Shown: positions 43,803-52,420 of the stretch, piece after piece
How the letters are laid out: each line of letters starts with the position of its first letter
Position numbering within the stretch: position 1 is the stretch's first letter
Made by a program: the position numbers and the translations under genes
Notes under the pieces: generated by a model
Database searches by the model: none
Told to the model about the DNA's origin: nothing
Seen by the model: the letters and a program-made list of their open reading frames with translations, nothing else
Assembly (NCBI GenBank): GCA_050305135.1
Contig: JBNLET010000109.1
Span: 35,827 to 99,826, forward strand
Source of the DNA: Cognatazoarcus sp050305135
Lineage (GTDB): Bacteria; Pseudomonadota; Gammaproteobacteria; Burkholderiales; Rhodocyclaceae
Direction: 5' to 3'
DNA: 64,000 nucleotides

Positions 43803-44776
43803 GCGCACCGCGCAGCCCGGCAGCGGAGCGGGAGCCCTGGCCGGAGCGATTCTCGTCGCGGCCGGCCCGTTGCTTCGCCGCCACCCGGCCGGCCTTTCTC
43901 GGCGTCACGCTGGTCGGCTGCCTGATCGGCCTGGCGGCGGCCTGGCGCAGCGGTGTCGCGATCGACGCGCTGGGCGCCGCGGTGACGATCCTGTTCGCGC
44001 TGACCGCCCATGCCGGCGTGAACGTCGTCAACGACGTCTGCGATGCCGACAACGGCTCGGACGAGATCAATACCGGCCGGCTGTTCCCGTTCACCGGCGG
44101 CAGCCGCTTCATCCAGAACGGCGTGCTGAGCCGGCGCGAAGCGTCGCGGCTCGGCTACGGCCTGCTGCTGGCGGTGATCCCGGCCGGCCTGTGGCTGGCC
44201 TGGCGCAGCGGTCCGGCACTGATCCCGATCGGCATGGCCGGCCTGCTGCTGGGCTGGGCCTACTCGGCGCCGCCGCTCAAGCTGATGTGCCGCGGCCTGG
44301 GCGAGCCGGCGATCGCGCTCGGCTGGCTGCTGGTGGTGCTCGGCAGCGACTACGTGCAGCGCGGCCAGCTGGCCGCACTGCCGCTGTCGGCCGGCCTGTC
44401 GTTCGCATTGCTGGTGGCGGCGCTGCTGTACATCAACGAATTCCCCGACCGCATCGCCGACGAGGCGGCCGGCAAGCGCACGCTGGTGGTGCGGCTGGGC
44501 ATCGAGGACGCCCGCTGGGGCTACCTGGTGCTGACGCTGGTGGCCTACGGCTGGCTGATCCTGCAGGTCGGCCGCGGCGCCCTGCCGCAGGCCTGCGCAG
44601 CGGCGGCGCTGACGCTGGTGCTGTCGTTCCGGGCCGGACGGGAATTGCTGAGCCACGCCGCCGAGCCGGCCGCGCTCGGCCCGGCGATCCGGATGACGAT
44701 CCTGGCCGCCCATCTGCACGGGCTGATTCTGGCGGCGGCGCTGGCCTTCGGCCGCGCCGGAGACTTCCAGCCATGA
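43799..44776 (+). CDS. UbiA-family polyprenyltransferase (MenA-like)
   Basis: A 325-residue membrane protein with about eight or nine TM helices. The first aspartate-rich motif is NDVCDADNGSDE (about 79-90) and the second NEFPDRIADEAAGKRTL (about 215-231), as in 1,4-dihydroxy-2-naphthoate prenyltransferase relatives. No other menaquinone genes are nearby, so the acceptor is uncertain. It is coupled to rng and to the HAD gene by four-base overlaps. Confidence 0.82.
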   Translation: MSAPRSPAAEREPWPERFSSRPARCFAATRPAFLGVTLVGCLIGLAAAWRSGVAIDALGAAVTILFALTAHAGVNVVNDVCDADNGSDEINTGRLFPFTGGSRFIQNGVLSRREASRLGYGLLLAVIPAGLWLAWRSGPALIPIGMAGLLLGWAYSAPPLKLMCRGLGEPAIALGWLLVVLGSDYVQRGQLAALPLSAGLSFALLVAALLYINEFPDRIADEAAGKRTLVVRLGIEDARWGYLVLTLVAYGWLILQVGRGALPQACAAAALTLVLSFRAGRELLSHAAEPAALGPAIRMTILAAHLHGLILAAALAFGRAGDFQP

Positions 44777-45438
44777 ACGGCTTCGTACGCAGCCGCGCGG
44801 CGGCTCTGATCTTCGACATGGACGGTGTGCTGCTCGACTCGGAGCGCATCGCCTACGCGATCGGCCGCGACGTCAGCCGCGACATGGGCCTGCCGTGGCG
44901 CCACGAGGTGGCGATCAAGATGATCGGCTTGAGCTCGCGCGAGCACGAGCGGCTGCTGAAGGGCGCCTACGGCGAGGATTTCCCGGTCGACGCCCATCAC
45001 GAGGAGTTCGGCCGCCGCTACGAGGCGGTGATCGCCAGCGGCGAGATCCCGCTCAAGCCCGGCGTGGCGGAGCTGCTCGACCGCCTCGACGCGCTCGGCC
45101 TGCGCCGCGTCGTGGCCACCTCGACGCGGCGCAGCCGGGCGCTGCCGAAGCTCGACGCGGCCGGCCTGCTGGCGCGGCTGGATGGCGTCGTCGGCGGCGA
45201 CGAGGTGTCCCGCGGCAAGCCGGCGCCGGATATCTTCCTGGCCGCCGCGGCGCTGCTCGGCCGGGCCGCCGACGAGTGCACGGTGATCGAGGACTCGAAC
45301 GCCGGCGTGCGCGGTGCGCTGGCCGCCGGCATGCAGGTGCTGATGGTGCCCGACATGGTCGAGCCCGACGACGAGCTGCGCCGGGCCGGCATACCGGTGC
45401 TGCCCTCGCTGGCGGCGGTGGCGCGGCTGCTGGACTGA
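44773..45438 (+). CDS. HAD-superfamily phosphatase (beta-phosphoglucomutase/phosphatase-like)
   Basis: 221 residues. Motif I is FDMDGVLLDSE (about 14-24) with the nucleophilic Asp and the following acid/base Asp; motif II is the Thr/Ser in VATSTRRSR; motif III RGKPAPDIF; motif IV VIEDSNAGVRGA. A cap domain sits between. Substrate cannot be assigned. ATGA overlap with the prenyltransferase gene. Confidence 0.88.
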   Translation: MNGFVRSRAAALIFDMDGVLLDSERIAYAIGRDVSRDMGLPWRHEVAIKMIGLSSREHERLLKGAYGEDFPVDAHHEEFGRRYEAVIASGEIPLKPGVAELLDRLDALGLRRVVATSTRRSRALPKLDAAGLLARLDGVVGGDEVSRGKPAPDIFLAAAALLGRAADECTVIEDSNAGVRGALAAGMQVLMVPDMVEPDDELRRAGIPVLPSLAAVARLLD

Positions 45439-45514
45439 GATGCCGTGGCACTGGCCGCCCGGCGGCCGGCCCGATTAAACTCCCGGACAACCCGGTAAAT
45501 GGCGAGGTAGCGTT

Positions 45515-46126
45515 GTGCAGTTGATCGGCATGATGGATTCCCCTTTTGTCCGACGATGCTACGTCGTCGCGCAGCGGCTGGGCATTCCACTGCAGCACAA
45601 ACCGCTGTCGGTGTTCCAGGACTACGCCGAATTCCATGCCATCAATCCGCTGGTGCGGGCACCGACCCTGGTGCTCGACGACGGCAGCGTGCTGATGGAC
45701 AGCACGCTGATCATCGAGCACTTCTGCGCGCTGCAGCCGTCGCCGGCGCTGTGGCCGTCGACACCCGCGCTACGGCTGCGCTGCCGGCAGCTGAGCGGCC
45801 TCGGCCTGTCGCTGGCCGACAAGGCCGTACATCTTTACTACGAGATCGTCGTGCGGCCGGAGACGCTGCGCTGGCCCGAGTGGATCACCCGCACCACCGG
45901 CCAGTTGCGCGATGCCGCCGCGGCGCTGGAAAAGGAGTGCCAGGGTCTGCAGGGCTGGCTGTGCGGCGACGAAGCGGGCGTGGCCGACATCACGATCGCG
46001 GTCGCCTGGTGCTTTGCCCAGCATGCGCTGCCGCACATCCTCGATCCCGGCCAATACCCCGCGCTGGCCGCGCTCGGCGACCGGGCCGAAGCCTTGCCGG
46101 AATTCCTGGCCGCCGGAATCGACTGA
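45515..46126 (+). CDS. Glutathione S-transferase family protein
   Basis: 203 residues with an N-terminal thioredoxin-like domain (about 1-80: IGMMDSPFVRRCYV, with Ser at the glutathione-activating position, and RAPTLVLDDG with the cis-proline) and a C-terminal helical domain with VADITIAVAWCFAQ (the N-capping box Asp). GTG start at 45515, preceded by GCGAGG. Stands alone; likely detoxification or redox function. Confidence 0.88.
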   Translation: MQLIGMMDSPFVRRCYVVAQRLGIPLQHKPLSVFQDYAEFHAINPLVRAPTLVLDDGSVLMDSTLIIEHFCALQPSPALWPSTPALRLRCRQLSGLGLSLADKAVHLYYEIVVRPETLRWPEWITRTTGQLRDAAAALEKECQGLQGWLCGDEAGVADITIAVAWCFAQHALPHILDPGQYPALAALGDRAEALPEFLAAGID

Positions 46127-46210
46127 AGTGAGCCCCCTCATGCCTTCGCTGCATCGACGCTGCGCGAGTACCGGCGCGACCCTGTCCCGGCGCCGTTCGG
46201 CGGACCCGCA

Positions 46211-46804
46211 ATGATCGGCCGGATCAGCGGCCGGCTGGTGGAAAAGAACCCGCCCCAGATCCTGGTGGACGTACAGGGCGTCGGCTACGAACTGGACGTA
46301 CCGATGAGCACCTACTACGGCCTGCCGGACTGCGGCCAGGCGGTGACGCTGTTCACGCATTTCGCGGTGCGCGAGGACGGGCATTTCCTGTATGGCTTCG
46401 CCAGCCAGCAGGAGCGCGGCGCGTTCCGGCAGCTGCTGAAGGTCTCCGGCATCGGCGCGCGCACCGCGCTGGCGGTGTTGTCCGGGCTGTCGGTGGACGA
46501 ACTGGCGAGCGCCGTGTCGCTGCAGGAAGCGGGTCGGCTGGTGAAGATCCCGGGCATCGGCAAGAAGACCGCCGAGCGGCTGCTGCTGGAACTGCGCGAC
46601 AAGCTGGCCAAGGCACTGCCGGGCGCGGCGCCGGGCACGGCCGCGGCGCCGGCGGCCGACGACGGCCGCGACGACGTGCTGCATGCGCTGCTGGCGCTCG
46701 GCTACAGCGACAAGGAAGCGCGCGCGGCGATCAAGGACCTGGCACCGGAGACCGGCGTCTCGGACGGCATCCGGCTGGCGTTGAAGAAACTCTCCAAGGG
46801 CTGA
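46211..46804 (+). CDS. ruvA: RuvA, Holliday junction branch-migration protein
   Basis: 197 residues: OB-fold (about 1-62) starting MIGRISGRLVEKNP, tandem helix-hairpin-helix motifs (VSGIGARTALAVLSGL and IPGIGKKTAERLLLELRDK, about 78-130), a flexible Ala/Pro/Gly linker, and the C-terminal domain (about 150-197) that binds RuvB. Neither ruvC nor ruvB is adjacent: the GST gene lies upstream and the opposing oxidase gene downstream. Confidence 0.96.
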   Translation: MIGRISGRLVEKNPPQILVDVQGVGYELDVPMSTYYGLPDCGQAVTLFTHFAVREDGHFLYGFASQQERGAFRQLLKVSGIGARTALAVLSGLSVDELASAVSLQEAGRLVKIPGIGKKTAERLLLELRDKLAKALPGAAPGTAAAPAADDGRDDVLHALLALGYSDKEARAAIKDLAPETGVSDGIRLALKKLSKG

Positions 46805-46837
46805 CGGGCCCGCCCGTCGCTGGCCCCTGCGGCCCGT

Positions 46838-48265
46838 TCACTCGACCGCGATGGTCCCCATCATGCCGCCGGCGGCGTGGGACAGGATGTGGCAGTGGAA
46901 CATCCATTCGCCCAGGTTGTCGGCGACGAAGGCCACGTCCACCGACTGGCGCGGCGCCATCAGCACCGTGTCGCGCCAGTCCTGATTGACCTGCGGCTGG
47001 CCGTCGACGCCGACGACGCGGAAAAAGTGGCCGTGCAGGTGCATCGGGTGGGCGAAGTCGGTCTCGTTGATCATCCGCAGCACCACGTGATCGCCCTTCT
47101 TCAGGTACAGCAGCGGATCGTGCAGCAGCGCGTGCTCGTGCTGGGCGGAGAAGTTCATGGTCCAGGCGAGCTTCTCCTTCTCCAGAATCTCCAGGATATT
47201 GGTCGGCTTGCCGTCGATCATGCCGATCACCGGTTCGCCTCGCATGCCGCCCTGGAACACGATGTAGTGGTCGATCGCCTTGGCGACGTCGGGTTCGGGC
47301 AGCTCGTTGCCCTGCACCTGCATCGGCGCACCGAGCGGCTTGTCGCGCAGCGGCTTGGTGTCGAGATAACTGACGCGGGCGATCTGCCCGAGGCTGCGGC
47401 GGTCCACGTCCATGATCTTGTGCTCGCTGCCGGGGCGATCCATGAAGTCGATCACCAGATCGACCCGCATGCCGGGCCCCAGATCGACGGTCTCGAGCAC
47501 CCGCGGCGTGATCGCCTGGCCGTCGAAGGCCACTGCGTTCAGGCTGTGCCCGGGCAGGCGCAGCCGGAAGATGCGGGCCGACGCGGCGTTGATCAGCCGC
47601 AGCCGGATCCGTTCGCCGGTACGCACCGCCAGCGCGACGTTGTCGCCCGCCTGCTGCCCGTTGATCAGCGCCACGTTGCCCAGGCGGCCGTCGTTGGCGA
47701 TGTCGAGCACGCGGCCGAAATCGCTCACCTGGCGGCCGTTGTCGTCGATGCGCACGTCCGACACCACCCACACCACCTCGCGGTCCACTTCGATCGGCTT
47801 GTCCTCCTCGACGATCAGCGGTCCGTACAGGCCGCGCGGCACCTGTTCGAAACTGGTCTGGTGCGGGTGGTACCAGAAAGTGCCGGAATCCCTGATCTCG
47901 AATTCGTAGTCGAAGCGCTCTCCCGGCTTGATCGGGTACTGGGTGACGTACGGCACGCCGTCCATCGCGTTGGGCACCCGCAAGCCATGCCAATGGACCG
48001 TCGTGTCGATGCCGTTCAACTCGTTGCTGAACGCGATCTTGACCCGGTCGCCCTTGCGATACCTCAGCTCCGGACCGGGCACGACGTGGTTGAAGCCCCA
48101 GAAATCGGTCATCGGCCCGCCGCGCCGCAGCGGCTGCTCGAAATGTCCCGCTTGCAGCGAGAACGCCTTCGTCGAATTCGCGGCGCGCGCCCAGCCGGCC
48201 GGCATGGCGGCCAGGCCGGCCGCCGCGGCGCCGCTTTTCAGGAAGTCACGTCTGCTCGTCGTCAT
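46838..48265 (-). CDS. Tat-exported multicopper oxidase
   Basis: 475 residues starting MTTSRRDFLKSG, a Tat signal, with cleavage near residue 28. All copper motifs are intact: HWH (91-93), WYHPH (131-135), HPMHLH (406-411) and HCHILSHAAGGM (457-468) with a Met type 1 axial ligand. Three cupredoxin domains are expected. There is no Met-rich insert of the CueO kind. It could oxidise Cu(I), Mn(II) or organic substrates. It is the last gene of a minus-strand set after the PilJ-N protein (50-base gap). Confidence 0.92.
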   Translation of the reverse strand: MTTSRRDFLKSGAAAAGLAAMPAGWARAANSTKAFSLQAGHFEQPLRRGGPMTDFWGFNHVVPGPELRYRKGDRVKIAFSNELNGIDTTVHWHGLRVPNAMDGVPYVTQYPIKPGERFDYEFEIRDSGTFWYHPHQTSFEQVPRGLYGPLIVEEDKPIEVDREVVWVVSDVRIDDNGRQVSDFGRVLDIANDGRLGNVALINGQQAGDNVALAVRTGERIRLRLINAASARIFRLRLPGHSLNAVAFDGQAITPRVLETVDLGPGMRVDLVIDFMDRPGSEHKIMDVDRRSLGQIARVSYLDTKPLRDKPLGAPMQVQGNELPEPDVAKAIDHYIVFQGGMRGEPVIGMIDGKPTNILEILEKEKLAWTMNFSAQHEHALLHDPLLYLKKGDHVVLRMINETDFAHPMHLHGHFFRVVGVDGQPQVNQDWRDTVLMAPRQSVDVAFVADNLGEWMFHCHILSHAAGGMMGTIAVE

Positions 48266-48315
48266 CTCTCTCCATCCCTCCTTGCATCCTTTGCCGGCCC
48301 TTCCGCGCACCGCCG

Positions 48316-49098
48316 CTAGTTGCCGCTGCGCTCGTACATCCTGGTGATGCGATCGGCCGAGATCAGGATCGATTCGGTCGCCTCGGCGACGATCAAGCGA
48401 TACGAGGACGCGCCTTCGGCCGCAATGGCGGTCTGCAGCCACTCCCATTGCAGCGCCATCTCATCGAGCTCGCGCCGGATCTCGGGCGAGTTGTCGTGCT
48501 GCGACAGCAGGCGCTCGAGGCCGCCCGAGAATTCGTTCACCGCGGTGTCGAGTTCCTCCCGCACGGTGGCCGATTCGATCCCCCAGCTCATCAGCATGTA
48601 GGCCTTGGCGATGCGCTGGCTCAATGCGCTCAGCCGGCCGGACTGGCCGACCAGGCGATTGGCCGGCGTGTCGGCGCGGTCCTGCAGCTGCTGCACCAGC
48701 CGCTTGGCGATCAGGTCCACCGCATCGGTCTCGCGCGACAGCTCCAGCGCACGCTGCTGCGAAACCGGCGACATGGCGCCGGCCTTGAGGGTCTGCCAAG
48801 CCAGCGCCAGGTCCGACAGCAGCTTCTTCGTGCCATCGTTCTCGGCATGCTTGTCGAGGGCCAGCAGGTTGGCATCGAAGCCGGCCAGCGCATTGGTGAG
48901 CTGATTCATCGCAGCGGTCGGCAGGACGTTCAGGCCGACCTGGCTGTAGGCCTTGACCACCCGCTGGGCCAGCATGCGCTGCTGGCTGGCGCGGTTGATC
49001 GGCCCCGGGTCGTGCTGAGCCATGGCCCAACTCGCCAGCAGGCCCGCAAACATGCCGAACAGCAGCCGAGTTCCGGCCCTCCGCTTCAATCCCGTCAT
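48316..49098 (-). CDS. Exported protein with two PilJ-N (type IV pili MCP N-terminal) domains
   Basis: 260 residues with a signal peptide (cleavage near residue 27, AMA-Q). Two copies of the PilJ-N/NarX-like helix occur: INRASQQRMLAQRVVKAY (about 34-51) and VGQSGRLSALSQRIAKAY (about 151-168). This helix corresponds to the ligand-binding P-box region of nitrate sensors. No TM helix, HAMP or signalling domain follows, so it looks like a periplasmic ligand-binding protein rather than a receptor. The ATG at 49098 starts the signal peptide. Neighbours: helical protein upstream, multicopper oxidase downstream. Confidence 0.8.
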   Translation of the reverse strand: MTGLKRRAGTRLLFGMFAGLLASWAMAQHDPGPINRASQQRMLAQRVVKAYSQVGLNVLPTAAMNQLTNALAGFDANLLALDKHAENDGTKKLLSDLALAWQTLKAGAMSPVSQQRALELSRETDAVDLIAKRLVQQLQDRADTPANRLVGQSGRLSALSQRIAKAYMLMSWGIESATVREELDTAVNEFSGGLERLLSQHDNSPEIRRELDEMALQWEWLQTAIAAEGASSYRLIVAEATESILISADRITRMYERSGN

Positions 49099-49159
49099 TC
49101 CCCGGCCCCCTCGTGGCGATCGAGTGCATGCCACGCCGGCATGCGTGCGCTACACATCA

Positions 49160-50029
49160 TCAGAAGACGGGCACGCCCATTGACTGCAGTGCCCGATTGA
49201 GCTGCTTGGTGGCCTGTTCCATCAGCGCCACCGCCTCCGCGTACTTGCCGGCCTCGGCCTGCTGTTCGGCCTCCAGCTTGAGGCGCCGCCCTTCACCGAC
49301 GAACCGGTCGACGAGCTGGCGCCTGCCGTTCTCGGCGCGCCCCTCGCCGATCATCATGTCGACCATGATCTGGTTGCTGCCGAAGCGCTTCTGTTCGTAG
49401 GCGTATTCGTCCGCCGGCGTTTCGAAGTCCAGTTTCAGCACCACTTCCTGGCCGGCGCGCAGACGCGACAGTTCCTGCACCGCGTGCTTGTAGGCGTCGG
49501 CCATGTGCTTGTTGGCCTCGCCGAGCCGGCCGGCCGCGGCCAGCTTGTCCGCCTCGGCGGCCAGCCCGTCCACCTCGGTAAGGACCTTGGCCGCTTCCGG
49601 CTTCAGCTTCGGGTCGCGCGTCAGGTCTTCGATCGCCTTGCGATAGGTCTGCACCTGCTCGCGCATGTCGTTCAGCTGCTTGCGTTGCGCACTGTCGGTC
49701 AGCCCGCCCTCGGAAGACAGCCGGCGCGAGGCCTTGGAGGCCGATTTCAAGGCGTCGTCGAGCGTGGCGGCGGCGTCGTCAAGCCGCCCTTCGTCGATCG
49801 CGCTGCGCGCCTTGGCCAGCAACTCCTTGCCCTGCTCGACCAGCATCGGCGTCTCGGCATCGCGCCCGTAGGGGGAACTCTTGGCGGCCGGCGAATTCAC
49901 CAGCATCTCGACCAGCCTCAGCTTCTGCTCGATCAGCCGTCTGCGCTGTTCCTCGCTCGGCGTCGCCTGGGCCAGCGCGCCACCGGCCGTTGCAAGCAAC
50001 AGCGCCATCGCCACGACTTTCTTGATCAT
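49160..50029 (-). CDS. Exported helical (coiled-coil) protein of unknown function
   Basis: 289 residues with a signal peptide (MIKKVVAMALLLATAGGALAQ, cut near 21). The rest is charged and almost entirely helical, rich in Ala, Glu, Leu, Arg and Lys, with two similar halves that end in long helices (LAKARSAIDEGRLDDAAATL near 85 and LEAEQQAEAGKYAEAVALM near 255), each of TPR-like pattern. No known catalytic motif. Probably the first gene of the set with the PilJ-N protein (61-base gap) and the multicopper oxidase. I do not recognise the family. Confidence 0.7.
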   Translation of the reverse strand: MIKKVVAMALLLATAGGALAQATPSEEQRRRLIEQKLRLVEMLVNSPAAKSSPYGRDAETPMLVEQGKELLAKARSAIDEGRLDDAAATLDDALKSASKASRRLSSEGGLTDSAQRKQLNDMREQVQTYRKAIEDLTRDPKLKPEAAKVLTEVDGLAAEADKLAAAGRLGEANKHMADAYKHAVQELSRLRAGQEVVLKLDFETPADEYAYEQKRFGSNQIMVDMMIGEGRAENGRRQLVDRFVGEGRRLKLEAEQQAEAGKYAEAVALMEQATKQLNRALQSMGVPVF

Positions 50030-50138
50030 CCGGCCATCCTGCAGCAAAGTAGGTTTTGAGCCAGCAAGCATCTTACACGCCCACTGTCAATGCCACGCCC
50101 CGCAAGCTTGACAGAAGTCAACGTTCGCCCGCCCCGCT

Positions 50139-51974
50139 TCACGGCGAAGCGCACAGGCAATGGGCATAGGCATGGCCGGGATCGTTCCAGGCCGCCAGCG
50201 CCGCGAAGTCCGCGGCGATCCCGCCCATCAGCCGCGCCAGCGCGCCGGACGGCGGCTGCGGCGCAAGCGCTTCGTCGGCGTGAAGCAGGCGCTCCAGGAT
50301 CCGGTCGCGGGCATTGAGCTGCGGTTCGACCCAGTCGACCCGGAAGTGCGTCAGAGCGGCCCGCTCGGCGGCTGCCGCGATCGCTTCGTGCAGGCCGCCG
50401 AGGTGGTCGATGAGACCCCGTTCCAGGGCTTGGTCACCGCTCCAGACCTGACCTTGGGCGACTTTCTCGACCGCGGCGGCGTCCATGCCGCGGGCGCCGG
50501 CCACCAAGCCGACGAAGCGCCGATAGCCGTTCTCGATGCTGCTCTTCAGCGCCAGCGACATGTCCTCCGACAGCGGCCGGCGCGGATCCAGCCCGCCGGC
50601 GATCGGCGAGGTGCCGACACCATCGACGCTCAACCCGCCGCGTGCCAGCAGACCGGAGAGATCCGGGAACATGCCGAAGATGCCGATCGAGCCGGTCACC
50701 GTCGACGGCGAAGCCCAGATCTCGTCCGCGGCCACCGATACCCAATAGCCGCCGGAGGCGGCCACCGAACTCATCGAGGCCACCACCGGCTTGCCGGCCT
50801 GCCGCACCAGGTCCACCTCGCGGCGGATGCGCTCGGACGCGAACACGCTGCCACCCGGGCTGTCGACGCGCAGCACCAGCGCCTTGACCGAATCGTCCTG
50901 CCGCACCTGCGACAGCAGCCGCGCGACGGTCTCGCCGCCGGCCACGCCGGGCGGCTGATCGCCGTCCACGATGGTGCCCTGCACGGCCACCACCGCGATC
51001 TTGTCCTGCGGCAGTTCGATGCTGTCGCGAATCCCGGCCAGGTACGCATTCAGCGCCGTGCGCCGCGGCTCGTCGCGCTCGCCGTCGAGGCGGCCGAAGC
51101 GCTCTTGCTGCATCTCGCGCCACTGGTCCGGCGTCAACAGGCCGTCCACCAGGCCGGCGTCGAGCGCCAGGCGGGCCGCATCGCCGGCGACCGCAGCCAG
51201 GCGCTCCGGGTAGTTGTTGACCAGCGCGTCGAGTTCGTCGGCCGAAATCTTGCGGCGCTCGGCGACGCCCTCCCGCCACTGCCGCCACAGGCCGGACAGC
51301 AGCCGCATCTTGGCGGAGCGGTCCTGCGCCGACATCGTTTCGCGCGTGAACGGCTCCACCGCCGACTTGTAGCTGCCGACACGGAAGACGTTGATGCGCA
51401 CGTCGAGCTTGTCGAACAAGCCCTTGTAATAGGTCGGATAGCTGGAGAAGCCCTGCGCCAGCACGAAGCCGTCCGGCGCCATGTAGACCTGGTCGGCCTG
51501 GCTGGCGAGAAAGTACTGCCCCTGCGTGAAGCGGCTGCCCCAGGCCAGCACCGGCTTGTCCGGCGCGGCGGCGCGGAAGCGCGCGATCGCCTCGGCCACC
51601 TCCTGCAGTTTGGCGGCACCGACGCCGTCGAGCGCATCGGTCTCGATCACGATGCCGCGGATGCGCCCGTCGCCGGCGGCGGCATCGATCGCGTCGAGCA
51701 GGTCGCGCAGCGGTGTCTGGCTCGGACTCGGGCCGCGGCTCAACAGGCCCAGCGGATCGCCGATCGCGACCTGCTCGACCAGTTGCCCGGCCGGCCGCAG
51801 CAGCAAGGCCGAATCGTCCACCACCGATGCGGGCTCGCTCGACAGCAGCACGGCCAGGAATGCCGCCAGCAGCAGCAGGAACACGATGTTGACCAGCAAC
51901 CGCCGCAGGCCGTCCACCGCCGCCCACAGGCCGCCCACGATCCGCAGGAAGAGTCCGCGCTGCTTGTCGCTCAT
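50139..51974 (-). CDS. sppA: SppA, signal peptide peptidase (67-kDa type)
   Basis: 611 residues anchored by one TM helix (about 27-47) with the rest periplasmic. Two SppA/ClpP-like repeats are present, as in E. coli SppA: the first contributes the general base Lys in GSYKSAVEPF, the second the nucleophilic Ser in MSSVAASGGYWVS. It degrades released signal peptides in the membrane. Divergent from the lipoprotein gene with 110 bases between. Confidence 0.94.
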   Translation of the reverse strand: MSDKQRGLFLRIVGGLWAAVDGLRRLLVNIVFLLLLAAFLAVLLSSEPASVVDDSALLLRPAGQLVEQVAIGDPLGLLSRGPSPSQTPLRDLLDAIDAAAGDGRIRGIVIETDALDGVGAAKLQEVAEAIARFRAAAPDKPVLAWGSRFTQGQYFLASQADQVYMAPDGFVLAQGFSSYPTYYKGLFDKLDVRINVFRVGSYKSAVEPFTRETMSAQDRSAKMRLLSGLWRQWREGVAERRKISADELDALVNNYPERLAAVAGDAARLALDAGLVDGLLTPDQWREMQQERFGRLDGERDEPRRTALNAYLAGIRDSIELPQDKIAVVAVQGTIVDGDQPPGVAGGETVARLLSQVRQDDSVKALVLRVDSPGGSVFASERIRREVDLVRQAGKPVVASMSSVAASGGYWVSVAADEIWASPSTVTGSIGIFGMFPDLSGLLARGGLSVDGVGTSPIAGGLDPRRPLSEDMSLALKSSIENGYRRFVGLVAGARGMDAAAVEKVAQGQVWSGDQALERGLIDHLGGLHEAIAAAAERAALTHFRVDWVEPQLNARDRILERLLHADEALAPQPPSGALARLMGGIAADFAALAAWNDPGHAYAHCLCASP

Positions 51975-52084
51975 TGCTCGTCTCGCCAGTCCAGTTAGCC
52001 GGATTATGCCCGCGCAAGCCGATTTGGCGCGCCGATGGGCTTGCGTTACGCTGCCGATCAGGCCCCTACGCCTTCCTCGACCCG

Positions 52085-52420
52085 ATGCCCCGACGTGGAC
52101 TGATACCGATCTTGTGCACGGCCCTGCTCGCGGCCTGCGCGACCCAGGTCGCCCAACCGCCGGGAAAGCTGCGTGTCTGGATCGCCTTCGAGCGCAGCAC
52201 GGACCCCGCCGATCCGGATCTCATCCGCCGCCTGTCGGCCGCTGCCGGCACGGAGGTACGCCTTGCCGCTCGAATCACGGATACTGAAGCGGCATATTGG
52301 ATAAGCTGTACCGTGCGAGACCCAGTTTGTGACGATAGCATGTCCAGAATCCTGACCGTAACCGGCGTCAGCGGCCTGACACCGGACCGATTCCGTTACC
52401 CGTCGGACCCCGCGAGATGA
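52085..52420 (+). CDS. Small lipoprotein coupled to a subtilisin-like protease
   Basis: 111 residues. Lipobox LLAAC near residue 19 marks a lipoprotein. The mature part (about 92 residues) is predicted to alternate strands and helices (LRVWIAFERS, LIRRLSAAAG, EVRLAARI, RILTVTGV), with two cysteines in SCTVRDPVC that may pair. The pattern is reminiscent of the peptidase propeptide/I9 fold, but this is a guess. Its stop overlaps the ATG of the protease gene by four bases, so the two are probably made together. Start at the ATG of 52085, which begins the signal peptide. Confidence 0.65.
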   Translation: MPRRGLIPILCTALLAACATQVAQPPGKLRVWIAFERSTDPADPDLIRRLSAAAGTEVRLAARITDTEAAYWISCTVRDPVCDDSMSRILTVTGVSGLTPDRFRYPSDPAR

